Part shown: piece by piece, positions 31,134-42,112 of the stretch
Numbering within the stretch: position 1 is the stretch's first letter
Layout: every line of letters begins with the position of its first letter
Source: Zopfochytrium polystomum
Taxonomy: Eukaryota; Chytridiomycota; Chytridiomycetes; Chytridiales; Chytridiaceae
Reading direction: 5' to 3'
Length of the DNA stretch: 64,000 nt
NCBI GenBank assembly: GCA_025765615.1
Contig: JAIVFJ010000044.1
Span: 124,001 to 188,000 of the forward strand
The notes under the pieces: model-generated
The model's input: the letters and a program-made list of their open reading frames with translations, nothing else
What the model was told of the DNA's origin: nothing
Databases searched by the model: none
Translations under genes and position numbers: made by a program

Positions 31134-31972
31134 AGTCCCTGCTGGGCCCTCCTTGTTTTCTCCTCTTGGCTCAGAGGACCCTTAGGAAGTGTCTCAACTG
31201 CATCCACTTGCATGGGTTCAGGAACTGTGAGAGCTTGAGGAACTGGGGTAGGTCTTGATGTAGTTCCTACTTGTCTTTGCTTCAGCCTCTTGGAGTAGAG
31301 TCTGTTGTCAATCTTGATGGCAAGGAGAATGTACTCTTCCAAGGTCTCAGGGATGTGCAGAGACTGGGAGAGCATGTCTTGGATAGACTCATGGAGACCA
31401 TCATGGTACAGCTCCATCAGAGCTGCATCATTGTATCCAGAGTCTCTGGCTAGTTGCTTGAATTGGTTGGTGTAGGCCACACAAGATTGCTTTCCTTGCT
31501 TGATATGCTTGAGCTTGGATCTTGCTGTCCAAGATGCGTAGGGGTCACCAAAGGTAGCTTCCAGCCCCTCCCAGAGCTCTTGCAGGGTGGTGGGTGTGCT
31601 TGGGAGAGATCTGTACCATGATTGAGCTTGACCAGACAGGAGGGTGCTTGTGAAAAGAACCTTGACTTGCTCACTGGGAAATCTTGAAGGTTGGAGAAGG
31701 ATGACATTCTCCACAGTGGCCATGAAGTTCCTAAGGTCTTTGGCCAGCCCAGTGAACTTGTCAGGGCTGGGAACCTTGGGCTCTCTTGCTTGGTTGGCTT
31801 GAGGCAGGGGAAGAGCTTGATGTTCTTGTTGGTGAAGTTGTTGTTGAAGCTGGTGCTGCTGGTGAAGGACTTGTTCTTGAAGTTGGTGTGTCTGTCTTGA
31901 GAGGGCTTGTAATTGGTCCATCAAGGCTTGGAAGGCAGTTGCATCAGGGAAGGTGTTGTTTGGGTCAGACAT
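31049..31972 (-). CDS. Gag protein with CCHC zinc knuckle
   Basis: 307 residues from ATG at 31972. The N-terminal 75 residues are Gln/Leu/His-rich and probably coiled-coil. The middle has the usual retrotransposon-gag layout (KFTGLAKDLRNFMATVEN, then TSTLLSGQAQSWYRSL, then YTNQFKQLARDSGYND). Near the end is one zinc knuckle, CFYCGSKEHAVKDC (C-X2-C-X4-H-X4-C), which binds the element RNA. The stop TGA is at 31051-31049. Gag assembles the particle in which reverse transcription occurs. The frame ends about 20 bases beyond the predicted frameshift site. Confidence 0.95.
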   Translation of the reverse strand: MSDPNNTFPDATAFQALMDQLQALSRQTHQLQEQVLHQQHQLQQQLHQQEHQALPLPQANQAREPKVPSPDKFTGLAKDLRNFMATVENVILLQPSRFPSEQVKVLFTSTLLSGQAQSWYRSLPSTPTTLQELWEGLEATFGDPYASWTARSKLKHIKQGKQSCVAYTNQFKQLARDSGYNDAALMELYHDGLHESIQDMLSQSLHIPETLEEYILLAIKIDNRLYSKRLKQRQVGTTSRPTPVPQALTVPEPMQVDAVETLPKGPLSQEEKTRRAQQGLCFYCGSKEHAVKDCPRKKHPNSQVQAH

Positions 31973-31999
31973 GATGGCAGAGAGTAGTGGGAGAGGGTG

Positions 32000-32010
32000 A
32001 AGTGAATTAT
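32000..32010 (-). other. Primer-binding site for self-priming
   Basis: Two bases after the 5' LTR, ATAATTCACTT (element sense) is an exact 11-base complement of AAGTGAATTAT inside the LTR (32093-32083). That LTR segment begins 35 bases after the TATA box, where the mRNA should start. This matches the Tf1/sushi self-priming arrangement rather than a tRNA primer. Confidence 0.75.
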
Positions 32011-32012
32011 GA

Positions 32013-32320
32013 TGTCAGGAACAGGGCAGGACAGGACAAGGCAGACAAGGAACTGAGAGGAGTGATGATTGTATTGGAAACAATAATTCACTTGAGGGAT
32101 GGGACAGGTCCCCCATCCCCCTTTTATACCTTTTGAGAGTGTTCCTTGTCAAGACTCCAAGAAAGTTCCAGAAAGAGCAATTAGTAATACAATGATACCA
32201 ATGATACCAATGACAACAAGACAAGTCAGGAAAGCAAAGAAGGTTCCAGAAGGTTCCACAAGGTTCCATGAAGGAATGTTCTAGAAGGTTCCAGAGGTTT
32301 CCAGAGGGTGATTCATAACA
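32013..32320 (-). repeat. 5' LTR of the gypsy element (308 bases)
   Basis: In element orientation it starts TGTTATGAATCACC and ends CTGACA. It contains GAA/TTC arrays in U3, the TATA box at 32128-32122 and a predicted transcript start at about 32093. It lacks the 45-base block found in the 3' LTR. Confidence 0.93.
32122..32128 (-). promoter_or_regulatory. TATA box of the gypsy LTR promoter
   Basis: TATAAAA in element orientation, inside GGTATAAAAGGGGGATGG. It is conserved in all LTR copies. The predicted start lies 35 bases downstream, at AAGTGAATTAT. Confidence 0.75.
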
Positions 32321-32325
32321 ATAGA

Positions 32326-33015
32326 CCAGAGAACCCTGCACATTCTTTGCTACTGTGCCACCTTTTCACAGTTGCGTTTGGTCTGAGTGTGAGATTCTTC
32401 TCTTTGTGTGTAGTAAGAGAGTTTCTTTGTGTTTCTTGGGCTTCTTAAGACTCCAAATATATTGTCCTGTCTAGTGGCCACTAGGCATCTCCTTTTTGCT
32501 CTTTTTCACTTTTCAGGATTGGTATTTAGGTCATTGCTCTATTTGGCACACATAACCCAGGGTGAGGATATGGAGAGCACAGTCTCACACTGGGTCCAAC
32601 AACAAAATCATCTCATGAATATGGGCTTCCCCAACAAGTGAATGAAACATTTTAGAACTGAGTTTGAGATTCTGAGTATTCACGTAAACATAAATCAAAT
32701 TAACTGATTCATTTTCAAGGAGATGGAAAATCCTGCAGCTTGGCGCTTATCAGTTTGTTCAGTTCTCTGGTCTTTATCCAAATGAAAACGGCAATGAAGC
32801 ATCCAAATGGCTGAATGTTTGCAATGGATGGTATTTTATGCCAGAAAATCATTTCATACGGAACACATTTGGTGTACAAGTGGGCCGCATTGTTCTTGAC
32901 AAATGTGGAATGGTGCTATGCACTGTTTGATAAATCAAACGGAAGTGAAGCTATCCCTAGCATGCCTGCAGCCATTTCTTTCATATGTGTTTTTGAATAT
33001 TCCTTTTGATTAAAT
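32326..33015. other. Unassigned DNA
   Basis: Sequence between the gypsy element and a family-2 LTR. I see no gene or repeat. Confidence 0.4.
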
Positions 33016-33415
33016 TGTTTGGCAGAACTGACTGTTTAGCAGCAAGAGGCAATGAGAGACCTGAGCCTGTCACTTATTGTTCTACATGGTGCCCATGGGA
33101 GAGTGAGCCACTGCCAATGTAGGCCCAGGCACTGGCTTGCACTGTTGACAAATGCTCCAAGTATTAAATGGAACAGAAACCCAGTGTAAATAGTTTTCCT
33201 CCTCCTCTGCTCAAGCAGATAATATAGGAGAGGTTTTTACCCTGTGCCTGTCACACCTTGCCTAGTGACTATTATCACCGTTATATATCACAGTATCAAT
33301 AATTCATAACAGAGTTTTGCTCTTTGTCTCCAAGTTGGGAGGAAGGACCACCCACAAACACACTTGTCATTTCATTCACTCCTTCCACTCCATGACTCAG
33401 AGTAGACTGTTTACA
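33016..33415 (+). mobile_element. Solo LTR, family 2
   Basis: It runs from TGTTTGGCAGAACTGACTG to CTGTTTACA (400 bases). The flanks are TAAAT and TAAAA, a probable 5-base duplication with one change. It is more diverged than the copies near 8.6 kb. Confidence 0.8.
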
Positions 33416-34933
33416 TAAAACATCTAATTCCTTTACACAGTTATGGTAAAGGATCTGTTGTAATTGGTGGATGTTTTTCTCCACACCAATCTAAAGAAAA
33501 TGAAGTCATAGCCTGAAGCTACCCTGAATCGCAACTGACTACAATGTGTGTTTTACTGCACTTTCGTGATTTTTTTGCCAACCCAGAATTAGTTAATTAG
33601 TTATGACCATAGCATTGATTCAATCAAGGTATTTTGTTTTTTTTAAAAATCTAAAGGATTTGGAGCGGCAGCCCAAGTGAAAGCAAGGGCGCGAGGACGT
33701 TGACCAAAGGAAACATCACTGGGGAACGAGCTCTTCAAAGTCCACACCTTTGCGTTGACTGTCCAAAAAGAAAGGACGGTTCAACCTCCGTTTTCTTTTT
33801 CTTCAAAGTGGGAAAAAAAAATTCTCTCCCATTGACTTTATGATTGGGTGGCACCGGGAAAAAAGAAATCAAAACAAACTAATCAAATCAGTGTGCGGTG
33901 ACGGCAGCCGGGCGCGGGTGGGTGCCGATGAGAATGCATGGGGGCGACAGACAGAGAGAGAGAGAGAGAGAGGGAAATAAAGCGAAGAGAAAGACAGACA
34001 GACAGAGTGAGGCGATGTCCGTCACACGAACACATTGAAAGAAAAAAACAAGATAAAACAAAAGGGTTTGTCTCCGTAAAATTTATCATACAAATCCAAT
34101 TTGCCGGAGTCCAGTCACCCCCAGTCTCAGCCGCCATCCGCCCCCCCATCCGCCCCCCCATCCGCCCTTTCTTCCTCAACCTCGCTCGCCCGATCGTCCC
34201 GCTCTCTCTCCACTGGCCCAGACCCGCCCGCCCGCCCGCCCGCCCGCGCAGGGTTGTAGGCAGTAGTGGTAGTAGTAGTCGTAGTAGTAGTACTAGTAGT
34301 AAGTAGGCCGGGGAAGAAGAGGGCGGGCGGCGGGCGGGAAGGCCGGCGGGGCCGACGGGCGGGCGGGTCGGGAGGGTTGGGGCGGGTCGAGAGCTCGCGC
34401 TCAAGCAGCCGACCCTCTTCTTCCTCCTTCTGATCGGGGGGAGGGGCTTCGCATTGCTCTCACTTCCACACGCACGGCCCCCCAGTCACTTCGCCCCACC
34501 CAACCCACTCCGTCACGCTGGCACGCAGCAGCAGCTGCACAGCGAACGGCACGCCGCGCAAACAAAAGGAGCGGCGCTACTCTATCTGGCCCCCCCCCCC
34601 CTCCCCCGCGCCCTTAAGTCCCTTAGTACGCGGCTTCGATCCAATCCGAATCCAAATCCAGTCGGATTGGATCGATTGCCGTTCGTGTCGTGTTTTGGGT
34701 TTCGGGTAAGCGTATGCTGGGAACTGAATTCTCTCTCACTCTCTCACGCGATACCGGCGCAACAAAAAAAAAACCAAAACAAAATACGAAAGAACTCATA
34801 ACTGCAACGAACACACGACAACGTACGACACACAGCAGCAACTACATTGATATCGACACTCACACAACAGCAAGGTAACAACAACGTCGACACACAGAAG
34901 CAGCAATAGCAGCAACAGCAGCAACGTAACATT
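33416..34933. other. Upstream region of the TIR/NB-ARC gene
   Basis: It includes a (GA)n tract at 33951-33972 followed by GACA units, tandem CCATCCGCCCCC units near 34135-34165, (CGCC)n at about 34225-34247, GTAGTA repeats near 34265-34300 and a CA/CAG-rich leader before the ATG at 34934. No gene is seen. It probably contains the promoter of the receptor gene. Confidence 0.5.
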
Positions 34934-37900
34934 ATGTTCGAGTTTTTGAAAAAGGGCTTTTCGCGCCGACAGCAGCAGAATCCGCAGCAGAATCAGCAGC
35001 AGAATCAGCAGCAAAATCAGCAGCAGCAGCAGCATCAGCAGCGGCGGCAGCGGCGGCAGAGCGTCCTCCTACTCCTCTCGCGGGACGCGACCCGCTCCAC
35101 TTTTGCGTCGTCGTCTTCGACAGTCGGAGGCACGACCCCGCTGCCGGCCGAGTGGCGGCTGTCGACCTCGTCGTCCTTATCCTCCTCCTTCTCCGCCGCC
35201 GTCGCCTTGCCGAAAGCCGAGTCGCGACCGTCCCACGAAGCCGCCGCCACCATCATCTCAACCACCACCGCCACCCTCCTCACAAGCAGCGACGATGACG
35301 ACCAGACCCTTAGTAAGTTGAGAAATTTTTGATTTTCGTTTATTCTTTCGTACTTTTGACATTCATGTTCTCCTTTTTCTTTTTCTTTAGACAAAGGATG
35401 CCGCCTCCACCAGTCGACCGAGCACGAGTTTTTTATCTCGTACCACGACGACATCAGCCGGTCTGACAAGATTCACACCGACCTGGCCGTCGTCTTACAG
35501 TACCAGCTCGAGGCCGTGGCGAAGCGCTTTGTTCCCGACGGCATCAGGGTCCACTTGGACAAACACTGTTCCGGCGATGTTGGTGTGGTCGATCCGTCCT
35601 CCGAAACGGACATGTCGGGTCTCGAAGGCTCCAGCGTCGTCATCTTGCTCCTCAGCAAGAGGTCTTGGGACGTCATGGTCCAGCGCTTGAGAAATGGGGT
35701 GAGAGAAAGGACGCGTCGATTCTGTCCTTCTCTCCTTTACTTTGCGGCGCTGCTGAGTTTCATTGACTTTTACCCTTTCATTTTTTCTGTTTCCGCCACA
35801 GGAAAATGATAACGTGCTGGAAGAAATAGAAAAGGCGATTGAGCTTGAAAAAACAATCATCCCCCTTTGCGTCAAGGAAAAGGTATGCTTACGCTTAACG
35901 TTGATCAATTTATTTGTTTGTGCGCGCGCGCGCTGAGCCTCTCTCCTCATTCAGCACGAGTCAGATCATTTTTATCTGTACAAACAAGACATGTCCAGCT
36001 TGACAGGCCCAAGCTTTGAAAAGCTCAAGAAAATAGTCCAGTCCCTCAACAAGATTCAGATGATTGCCATCGACGCCCACAATCCTCACACCGTGCTCTA
36101 CCGGATACTGGGCACACTTCACCCCGCTCAAATCGCCGACGAGCCGCTGTCCGGCGTGCCTCGAGCCTCGCTGTTTTGCCACACCGACGCGCCCATGATG
36201 AAACAGATCGTCGCCAGCCTGTCGCGAGCCGGCTACTGCATGATTACCGGAACGATCGGCGTCGGAAAGTCCACCGCCGCGCAGCTCTTTGTTCAGCACG
36301 CCGTCGCGAGAAAGCACCTGACCGCGTCCGACGGCGCAGACGACTTTTTCAACAGCACGACGTTTTACGATAGGGTGCTCTGGATCGACTGCGCTTCCCG
36401 GGATTCGGTCATCGTCAGCCTGCGCGCCGCGTTTGGGACGGACAAGGAGGAGGATGAAGTTGAGGGCGAGGATGGGCACGAGAACGAGGAAAAATACCAA
36501 GCCCGGATATTCCGCGACTTTCGGGAGCTGGTCTGCGAAAGTCGGCGATGCCTGGTCGTGCTGGACAACGTGAACGACCTGCGGATCGCCGACTCGCTGT
36601 TTGCCGGAATTGCGACGGACGCCGCGCTCGGCGGCGACTACCTGATCACCACGCGGCTCGAACGGCTGCCCGACTGCGCACTGGCGTCGCTGGTTCTGCG
36701 GAGGGTGCTGCACTCCAGCGCCGCCGGGGAGGAGGAGCGCGTGAAAGTCGACCTCTGGACGCCGGACGTAGTGACAAAGTACCTGCAGGAGCGCTGCCCG
36801 CCGCTCGCCGTTCCGGCTGGGGACAACGCGTCCCCCGCCCTCGGCTCCTTTTTGGCGAGGGTCGGCGGCTACCCGATCGTGATTGAGCAGGCGGTGACGT
36901 ACCACGACGAAATGATGCCGTCGGTGGAGGACCTGGAGCCCAGGTTGAGGACGATTATGGACACGCCAGAAAGCGTTTACAAAAAGTCTTTTGCCGAGCA
37001 TGTGCGGTCGAGCATTAGGAGCGTCGAGGATAGCCTGCACGGCACGGTCGCGGTGTTGCTTCTTGGCTGCGTGTGCTTTCTTGACGGCTCGAGAATGCAG
37101 CCGATCCTTTTGAGGGCTTGCGTGAACGAGATTTGCAAATCTAGAGGCTTCAACGTGGATGCGATTAATTGTGAGTATACTTTTACTTATTTTTTAATTT
37201 TTTTTTTTTTTTTTACCTCCCGTGAGCGGTGACTCTTCAATGCGCCGAAGCTAACTTTCAAAACCTTGCTCTTCTTCTCTTTTTGAAACAACTCAGACCA
37301 GACCGTGCTGGAGCTGCTCGCCAACACTGGGCTGTTAATGCACGTCTCTGCAAATGACATTAGTACTATTCACAGCATTCAGCAGCTCGCCATAAAGGCA
37401 AATTACAATGACGTCCTACCTTTTGATCTGCGAGAAGCTCAGATCGCAGTGATTCTTGCGTATCTCGACTTGATGAAGAACAATTGGACATTTTCATCGG
37501 TGCAGGCCGGAATGGCCTCTCACGTTTCGTTTCTCGCGGACGGCGCCGTGGAAAGCGAAGTCGAGCAGACGGTGGCGCTCCTCTTCCTACAAGCTCAGCT
37601 CGACGTGTTCCTTTCACGATACCCAGCAGCCCTCCGCAATTTCCAGAGCCTCCTCGAGAAACAGCTCGACGCCTTTGGAACGCAAGACACAGCCTTCCTC
37701 GCGTCCATATTGCTCGGACTAGGCGCGGTCCACCTCGAGCTGGGCGACGCGCCGCTCGCCGAAAAGCACTACCAGGCCTCCCTGGCGATCTACCTGGAGG
37801 TTTTCCGGGACGACGGCCCCGAGCGCGCCGAAGTGGCGACCGCGCTGCATTACCTGGGCAACGCGGCGTGCAGCCAGGCGCGGTACGCTGACGCGCACCT

Positions 37901-38726
37901 GTACTATACGGAGTCGCTCGACATCAAGACGGCGGTCTTTGGAACACGCGAGGTCGCGGCCACACTGAACGGGATGGGCGACGCGTGCTTCCGGCGAGGC
38001 GACTATGACGCCGCGAGCGAGTACTACGAGGAAGCACTCGCTGTCTGCGACGCCTTGCTGGTGGACCAAACGCGTCAGCTGGGGCACCAGCAGCAGCAAC
38101 TACAGCTACAGCAGCTGCAGGACCCGCAGGCTGTTGCCACGCTTCGCGGCCTGGCCGACGTCGCCCGCGCGCGCGGCCTGCACGAAGGCGCGATGCATCG
38201 CTACCGCAAATCGCTGCAGCTCGCCGACGAACTCTTCGGCGGCGCCGGCACCCCCGCGCGAGCAAACGCCGCGGCTGTCGCCGCGCTAATGGGAATGGGC
38301 GACAGCTGCCGCGGCGGATTCGGCGGCTTTGGCGCGGGGAACCTCGCCGCCGCGCGACGGTATTACGTCGACGCGCTGGAGGCCGCCGAGGGCGTGCACG
38401 GCCCGCGCGGCGCGCATCCCACAGTCGCGAGGGCGCTGACGCGGGTGGGCGAGACGGCCCTGGCGATAGCGACGGCGACGGCGGTTGCGGGTGGCAGCGT
38501 TGGAGGCGTTGGCGGCGGAGGAGGAGGGGAGGACGACGAGGAGAGGGTGGCGGCGGTCGAGATACTGGAGGAGGCCGTCAGGTGTTGGGATTTGTGCGCG
38601 CCGATGCTGTCGCCGCCGGGGGAGGCGGAGCGGGCTGACGCCTGTGCGCTGCTCATTCAGGCCAGGGTGGTGGCGGGGGCGGCGGTTGCGTCGGGTCATG
38701 CTGAGGCGAACGGACACGTTCCGTAG
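34934..38726 (+). CDS. TIR-NB-ARC-TPR receptor (NLR-like STAND protein)
   Basis: Five exons keep one frame: 34934-35312, 35391-35698, 35802-35882, 35955-37170 and 37297-38726, giving 1,137 residues. Residues 1-135 are Gln- and Ser-rich. A TIR-like domain spans about 138-256: EFFISYHDDIS opens it, GIRVHLDKH and LEGSSVVILLLSKRSW follow, and a Glu-rich helix (VLEEIEKAIE) with KTIIPLCV closes it. The NB-ARC part has Walker A GTIGVGKST (about 354-362), Walker B CLVVLDNVND (about 455), the sensor DYLITTRLE and a GGYPIVIEQA block like GLPL. Residues 760-960 hold kinesin-light-chain-type TPRs (LGLGAVHLELGDAPLAEKHY; LHYLGNAACSQARYADAHLY). STAND proteins bind ATP, oligomerise when TPRs sense a ligand, and expose the effector. 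The effector here would be TIR, often an NADase. Whether this TIR is catalytic is unknown. Confidence 0.82.
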
Positions 38727-40308
38727 AGGGCTTCTTTTCTTTGCTTTTTATTTGTTCTTTTTATTCTCGTCCCGCCTTGTGTGTGCCTGCACTGAACTCC
38801 TTTCATCGCATATGTTGTGAGAAGCTGAGCATATTAAGGGTCCTCCTCATTTCCCTTTTTTTTTTAGCCCCCAAACCTCTCATTTCCCTTTTTTTTCTCC
38901 CCGCCCCTCTCCCCCCCTCTCTTCACCTTTTTGTCCTTTTTATTCCTTTTTTCTCTCTCTGTACTTAAACCATTCTCTTTGCACTCTCAAATGTTTATGG
39001 GTCCTCATTTTGAACACTTTCCAGGTGCACTTGCAGACAAGGGGTATCCAGGATTTTTTTTTTTTTTTTTCTCCCACCAGAGAACTTCGTCCTTCTAAGA
39101 GACTCAAGAGGACTCATAGGTGGGGAACAAGAAAGGAAGCAACGAGCTACGCTGCTGTGGGTTGCATAACGAGATATCCTGTTGATAGTATCCATACGTA
39201 CTTTTTGGATCGGCAGTTGCTGTTGTGTTGGTGGGTTTCTTCTTCCAGAACGACGGGCGAGCGCGATCGCTCAACTCAACCCTCCCTCAAGACGGATGCT
39301 TGTCTTCTGCCGACCTATGAACGGACGACATTACGCAAGTTTATTCATTATCTTCGTCCTTGTGTGAGCAAGGTTGACATACAGTTTTACCACACGGGCG
39401 ACAGAAGGTCGGCCACAGGGAGTCTGGCATAATGACAGCTCTGCATGCATGCAAAGTGTCCAACCCGATGAGGGGTGGCTCAGGCTGTGTTATAGGAGGT
39501 TCATAGGGAAGGGGCAAGGGGGGTTTCAGTAGAAAATGTCAGTGTGTGGCAGGTTGCCGGACTGCTGGTGTTCGTAGGCTCCCAAGAAACATCTGTGTAA
39601 CTGTATAACCATCATAGTCATTCAGTCGGTTACCAGGGGCCTTTGTGCAAAACCCAAAAAAAAAAAAAGAGGGCCCATTAATTGTGAACCAATCAAAAGT
39701 TTGTTGCTTACCATCCACCGTGATAAGAAAGACAGGTATCACAACAGCTGCTCAAACCAAGTGTCAGTTGCAACTTCTCACAAGCAGTGGAACAGAATAG
39801 GAATAGGGCCTCTTTGTACCAATAACTTGCCTTTGATCATTTTTGCAATATCAAATTGACACTTTGGGGATGAAAATCTGCTAGTGCCCCGTGCACCTCC
39901 AGGATGGCCAATGTGCAGACCAAGCTGCCAACTTCTATTTTTTTTTTTTTTTTTATTGTTTCGGCCCTGAAGGGGCTGGCAGGAAGAGAAAGAGCCATCA
40001 GCAGTGAACTGTAATAGACTACATCCAGGTATCACCTCAGCAAACTCACCCCATGCGCTACAGACTTACAGGGCCATCAGGCATCTCCACCGCACCACTC
40101 CTTGTGATTCAAGACCATACTCTTTCTTGTTGCCTTCAACAGCTGGCGTCATGACTTGAACCCTAGGCCCAAAGCGCCACCTCAGGGGCCAGTCCTAAGT
40201 CCAGATTCTCGCTTCCAAGGAGCGTACTTCTTTTAGAGTCGCGCCGGAGCGAGACTACAATCCCTCCAACTGCGTCTCGGTTGTGGTGACGGCACTGGGC
40301 TGCTGTTT
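38727..40308. other. Intergenic, no gene recognised
   Basis: Pyrimidine-rich sequence at 38730-38985 follows the receptor stop and is probably its 3' region. Poly-T runs lie at 39053-39071 and 39938-39954. The rest is unique sequence without recognisable coding. Confidence 0.45.
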
Positions 40309-41340
40309 CGCGTCAGGCGCTTGCTCCAAGAGGTCAGTCTCAAAGGTTTATGGAAGAAGAAACAGCTGGCCCTGATGTTCTGAATCACCCTCTGGAAACC
40401 TCTGGAACCTTCTAGAACATTCCTTCATGGAACCTTCTGGAACCTGCTTTGCTTTCCTGACTTGTCTTGTTGTCATTGGTATCATTGGTATCATTGTATT
40501 ACTAATTGCTCTTTCTGGAACTTTCTTTGAGTCTTGTCAAGGAAGACTCTCAAAAGGTATAAAAGGGGGATGGGGGACCTGTCCCAACCCTCAAGTGAAT
40601 TATTGTTTCCAACACAATCATCACTCCTCTCAGTTCCTTGTCTGCCTTGTCCTGTCCTGCCCTGTTCCTGACACCTGACAACAAAACACAAAAACGCTTG
40701 GCTCAAGTTTGCCCTTCAATATCAAAACTGGACAGTTGAGGACTTTAAGTGCGTCATTTGGTCAGACGAGTCAAAGATCAATATGGAGGGATCAGACAGC
40801 ATGACATATGCTTGGAGATTTCCTGGAACACCACTTCAAGATCATCACATTCAACTGACGAACAAGTTTGGCAGCGGATCTCAAATGGTTTGGGGTGCTA
40901 TTACATGGTCTGGTGTCTTGCAGTTTGCTTTAGTGGAAGGCACAATGAACTCTGAGCAATACGTGACAATTTTGGAGAACAATCTCATCCCTAGTCTTGA
41001 CAAACGCGGACTTGAAGTGCAGGATGTTATATTCCAGCAGGACAACGACCCAAAGCATACTTCCAAATACACCAAAGAATGGCTCAACAGCGATGGATTT
41101 AGCGTTATGCAATGGCCCTCTCAGTCTTGCGACATCAATTCAATTGAGCACACTTGGAATATCTTGAAGCAGAGGCTCAATTCCTATTAAACTGCACCAA
41201 AGTCAAACTTGGAGCTTCGCAAATGAATATGGAAGGAATGGAGGAATGTTCCAGCCAAAATGTGCAAAAATTTGGTTGAAAGTACGTCTAGGAGGATAGT
41301 AGCAGTCATTGCAGCAAAGGGAGGGAACACAGATTACTGA
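40309..41340 (+). pseudogene. Tc1/mariner transposase, broken by a solo LTR and two stops
   Basis: Removing the LTR at 40376-40673 and one copy of its duplication makes the frame continuous from the piece before 40375 to VEDFKCVIWSDESK. The DDE residues are visible: Asp in WSDESK, Asp in FQQDNDPKHTS, and Glu in DINSIEHTW. In-frame stops TAA (41188-41190) and TGA (41224-41226) follow. The true C-terminus, with RRIVAVIAAKGGNTDY, is still readable to the stop at 41338-41340. The N-terminal DNA-binding part is not clearly recognisable, and I see no terminal inverted repeats with confidence. The element cannot encode an active enzyme. Confidence 0.85.
40376..40673 (+). mobile_element. Solo LTR (family 1) inside the Tc1 transposase, TSD cctga
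   Basis: It starts TGTTCTGAATCACC and ends CTGACA (298 bases). Perfect CCTGA duplications (40371-40375 and 40674-40678) flank it. It carries the TATA box and a short GAA/TTC array. Confidence 0.92.
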
Positions 41341-42112
41341 ATAAAAATTTTTCACATCAACACACAAATTTGTGCCAATGGAGTGGTTGCATGTTCAACT
41401 CTACCTCTTGGACAATATGTACAGTACGGCTGTGGCACTTAAGCAGCTGATAGAGCAGATCTCTGAGGGTAACTCAGCTGAGCTTCGTGTCTGTACTGCA
41501 ATTATTGAGTGTGTTTGAGCAGAGACTGTCATTGTGGCAAAACCATTGGCACAATTTTTTGTGAGACAACGCAAGAAAGGGTTCATTGCTGATGCCCTAC
41601 TCGGCAGCGGGTCTGTGGGTGCATTCATCGTGGGAAGGGGGGCGTGCAAAAGAAAGGAAACCAAGCAATTATTCCCTCACGCCTATGGAAACAATAACAA
41701 CGGGCGCAAGGAAAGCAAAGAGTGGGTGAGTGGGCAAACGATCGAAAATACCTTCTCGGTCCCTTTTGGCAGTCAAAGAGAGGGAGAGGGGGAGGAAAAA
41801 AAAATGACGAACGTACGAACGAGCGAAACAGAGAACACAATTAGGCATCCCTCAGCGAACAAAGTTGTAGTGGCTGGGTCAAGGACCCCAAAAAACGAAC
41901 CAGACAGAGTAGTGACACGAAGTCACTGTAAATCGCACAAAAAGGCTGCAAATTTATAAGAGGGGGGGATGGACAAGCCTGGTCAACAACAACAACAACA
42001 ACAACAACAACAACTTCTAAAAAAAAAAATTGAAAAAAAAAGGGATGTTCCCCTTCCCTCCCTCACTATCCACGATGCACACGTGGAAAGACCCAATCTT
42101 AACGAGAAAAAT
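41341..42112. other. Unassigned DNA downstream of the acyltransferase gene
   Basis: No gene recognised. (CAA)n at 41985-42014 is followed by A runs. The acyltransferase stop is at 42113. Confidence 0.45.

Larger units (their letters stand above)
27061..32320 (-). mobile_element. Intact chromodomain Ty3/gypsy retrotransposon (chromovirus), TSD ataga
   Basis: This 5,260-base element is flanked by perfect ATAGA duplications (27056-27060 and 32321-32325). In element orientation the order is 5' LTR (32320-32013), primer-binding site (32010-32000), gag (31972-31049), pol in the -1 frame (ending 27414), polypurine tract, and 3' LTR (27413-27061). Both reading frames are open throughout. The two LTRs look identical except for one 45-base block present only in the 3' LTR. 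All of this points to a recent, probably competent copy. Solo LTRs of the same family are at 6646, 8396, 17505, 40376 and 63807. Confidence 0.95.

Noticed and set aside
35961..37040. 359-codon minus-strand frame opposite the NB-ARC exon
   Set aside because: The plus strand carries Walker A, Walker B and the sensor motif in frame. The antisense frame has no motif.
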